Below, piece after piece: positions 40,122-41,460 of a stretch of DNA of 41,460 nt. Origin of the DNA: JBFELO01 sp041552055 (GTDB lineage: Bacteria; Acidobacteriota; Thermoanaerobaculia; Thermoanaerobaculales; Sulfomarinibacteraceae); NCBI GenBank assembly GCA_041552055.1, contig JBFELO010000027.1, positions 1-41,460 of the forward strand. The letters are read 5' to 3'. Below the pieces are notes generated by a model. The model was not told the origin of the DNA, searched no databases, and saw only the letters and a program-made list of their open reading frames with translations. Every line of letters starts with the position of its first letter. Position 1 is the stretch's first letter. The translations under genes were made by a program, and so were the position numbers.

Positions 40122-41460
40122 CCGTGGCGAAGTTCGAGCTGGCAGGCTCGCTCGTTCCGGCCGGCGACCAGGTAAAGGCGATCGATCGCCTGGTGACCGG
40201 GATCGAGGAGGGCCTGGCGTTCCAGACCCTGCTCGGGGTGACCGGTTCGGGCAAGACCTTCACCATGGCCAAGGTCGTCGAGGCGGTCAACCGCCCGACC
40301 CTGGTGCTCAGCCACAACAAGACGCTGGCGGCGCAGCTGTACCAGGAGTTCAAGGCATTCTTCCCCGACAACGCGGTCGAGTACTTCGTGTCGTACTACG
40401 ATTACTACCAACCGGAGGCGTACGTTCCGTCGACCGACACCTACATCGAGAAGGAAACCTCGATCAATGAGGAGATCGACCGTATGCGGCTGTCGGCGAC
40501 GCGTTCGCTCTTCGAGCGCCGGGACGTGCTCATCGTGGCGTCCGTGAGCTGCATCTACGGCCTCGGATCGCCGGAGGCCTATTTCGACATGCTGCAGCTG
40601 TTCGAGACCGGCTCCGAACAGCCGCTCGACGACGTCCTGCGTCAGCTGGCCAAGATGCAGTACGAGCGAACAAACCTCGACCTCGCGCCCGGGTCGTTCC
40701 GGCTGCGCGGCGACTCGCTGGAGATCTACCCGCCGTACGACGACACCGGCGCGCGGGTGTCGTTCTGGGGCGACGAGATCGAAAGCATCGCGCGCATTGA
40801 ACCTGTGACGGGCGCTGTGGTCGAGCAGCTCGATCGCCTGCCGATCTATCCGAGGACGCACTACGTGACGCCGCGCGAGCGACTGGTGCGGGCGATCGAC
40901 AGCATCCGAGCCGAGCTCGACGAGCGGCTGGCGGTGTTGAACGAACACGAGAAGCTGCTGGAGGCCCAGCGGCTTGGACAGCGGACCCTGTTCGACCTCG
41001 AGATGCTGACCGAGCTCGGCTACTGCCAGGGGATCGAGAACTACTCTCGCCACCTCACCGCACGGCTGCCGGAAGAGCCGCCGCCCACCCTGCTCGACTA
41101 CTTTCCGAACGACTTCCTGTGCATCGTCGACGAGTCGCACGTGACGATCCCTCAGGTCGGCGGCATGTTTCACGGCGACCGGTCTCGAAAGCAAACCCTG
41201 GTGGACCACGGATTCAGGTTGCCGTCTGCCCTCGACAACCGGCCGCTCACCGTCGAGGAGTTCGAAGACCGTCTGCGGCAGGTGGTCTTCGTGTCGGCCA
41301 CCCCGGGCCCCTACGAGCTGGAGGTCTCCGAGCGCGTCGTCGAGCAGATCATCCGGCCGACGGGTCTCGTGGACCCGGCGATCACGGTCCGTCCCACCGA
41401 GGGCCAGATCGACGACCTCATGCACGAGGTCCGCGAGCGTGCCGAACGGGACGAGCGCGT
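40118..41460 (+). CDS. uvrB: UvrABC excinuclease subunit B (partial, runs off the window)
   Basis: The first 447 codons from ATG 40118 are present. Walker A GVTGSGKT (40-47), the damage-probing beta-hairpin YYDYYQPEAYVP, and the DExx-like IVDESHVTIPQ are in place. It is the helicase-like subunit that loads onto lesions with UvrA and recruits UvrC in nucleotide excision repair. The start is fixed by overlap with the previous stop. The C-terminal helicase motifs lie beyond the window. Confidence 0.97.
   Translation, partial: MTVAKFELAGSLVPAGDQVKAIDRLVTGIEEGLAFQTLLGVTGSGKTFTMAKVVEAVNRPTLVLSHNKTLAAQLYQEFKAFFPDNAVEYFVSYYDYYQPEAYVPSTDTYIEKETSINEEIDRMRLSATRSLFERRDVLIVASVSCIYGLGSPEAYFDMLQLFETGSEQPLDDVLRQLAKMQYERTNLDLAPGSFRLRGDSLEIYPPYDDTGARVSFWGDEIESIARIEPVTGAVVEQLDRLPIYPRTHYVTPRERLVRAIDSIRAELDERLAVLNEHEKLLEAQRLGQRTLFDLEMLTELGYCQGIENYSRHLTARLPEEPPPTLLDYFPNDFLCIVDESHVTIPQVGGMFHGDRSRKQTLVDHGFRLPSALDNRPLTVEEFEDRLRQVVFVSATPGPYELEVSERVVEQIIRPTGLVDPAITVRPTEGQIDDLMHEVRERAERDER

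Overview
The window is a stretch of a GC-rich bacterial chromosome. It opens inside a 23S rRNA gene and closes inside uvrB. There is no phage, insertion sequence or CRISPR array. A GWxTD-domain secreted protein, a secreted diheme ethylbenzene-dehydrogenase-like protein, TolC/RND efflux genes and a DUF481 outer-membrane protein point to a Gram-negative. My guess is an Acidobacteriota-type anaerobe or facultative anaerobe, from gene content only. Short genes and intergenic sequence are rich in small dispersed repeats.

Layout. 1-677: end of 23S, 5S and a strong terminator. 768-7430: a signalling unit made of a histidine kinase with two CxxCH haem motifs, an NtrC-type activator with GAFTGA, and two downstream transcription units. 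Each unit is preceded by the same arrangement: three TGTCAG-type half-sites 10 bp apart, then a -24/-12 promoter exactly 111 bp further on. The units encode a degenerate receiver protein and a secreted protein with two CxxxCH haem-binding repeats. 7436-8926: two toxin-antitoxin pairs (Phd/PIN and RHH/PIN). 8963-12422: a secreted esterase and a divergent GWxTD protein. 12520-19232 (minus): a TolC/lipoprotein/RND efflux operon with a DUF2892 protein, a PII-like protein and a 29-residue membrane peptide at its end. 19461-23836: a membrane histidine kinase, a DUF481 protein and an MscS channel.

24360-29379: a peroxiredoxin whose peroxidatic residue is encoded by in-frame TGA, a Nudix hydrolase, HU, a small secreted protein, an M1-type metallopeptidase and a membrane protein. 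29406-33423: pckA with an aminotransferase, and a SpoU-type RNA methyltransferase. 33629-36759: a selenium operon (yedF, cysteine desulfurase, DUF3343-SelD fusion). 37024-41460: a release-factor-like zinc-ribbon protein, an isochorismatase-like hydrolase, a small membrane protein and uvrB.

Two themes stand out. First, a self-contained haem-sensor/sigma-54 regulon (768-7381) whose sensor, activator, binding sites, promoters and targets can all be read directly. Second, selenium use: the selD operon supplies selenophosphate, and a TGA-containing peroxiredoxin 9 kb away has a hairpin at the right place for a bacterial SECIS, so it is very probably a selenoprotein. A third signal is several starts with a -10 box exactly 6 nt upstream and no ribosome binding site, suggesting leaderless mRNAs.
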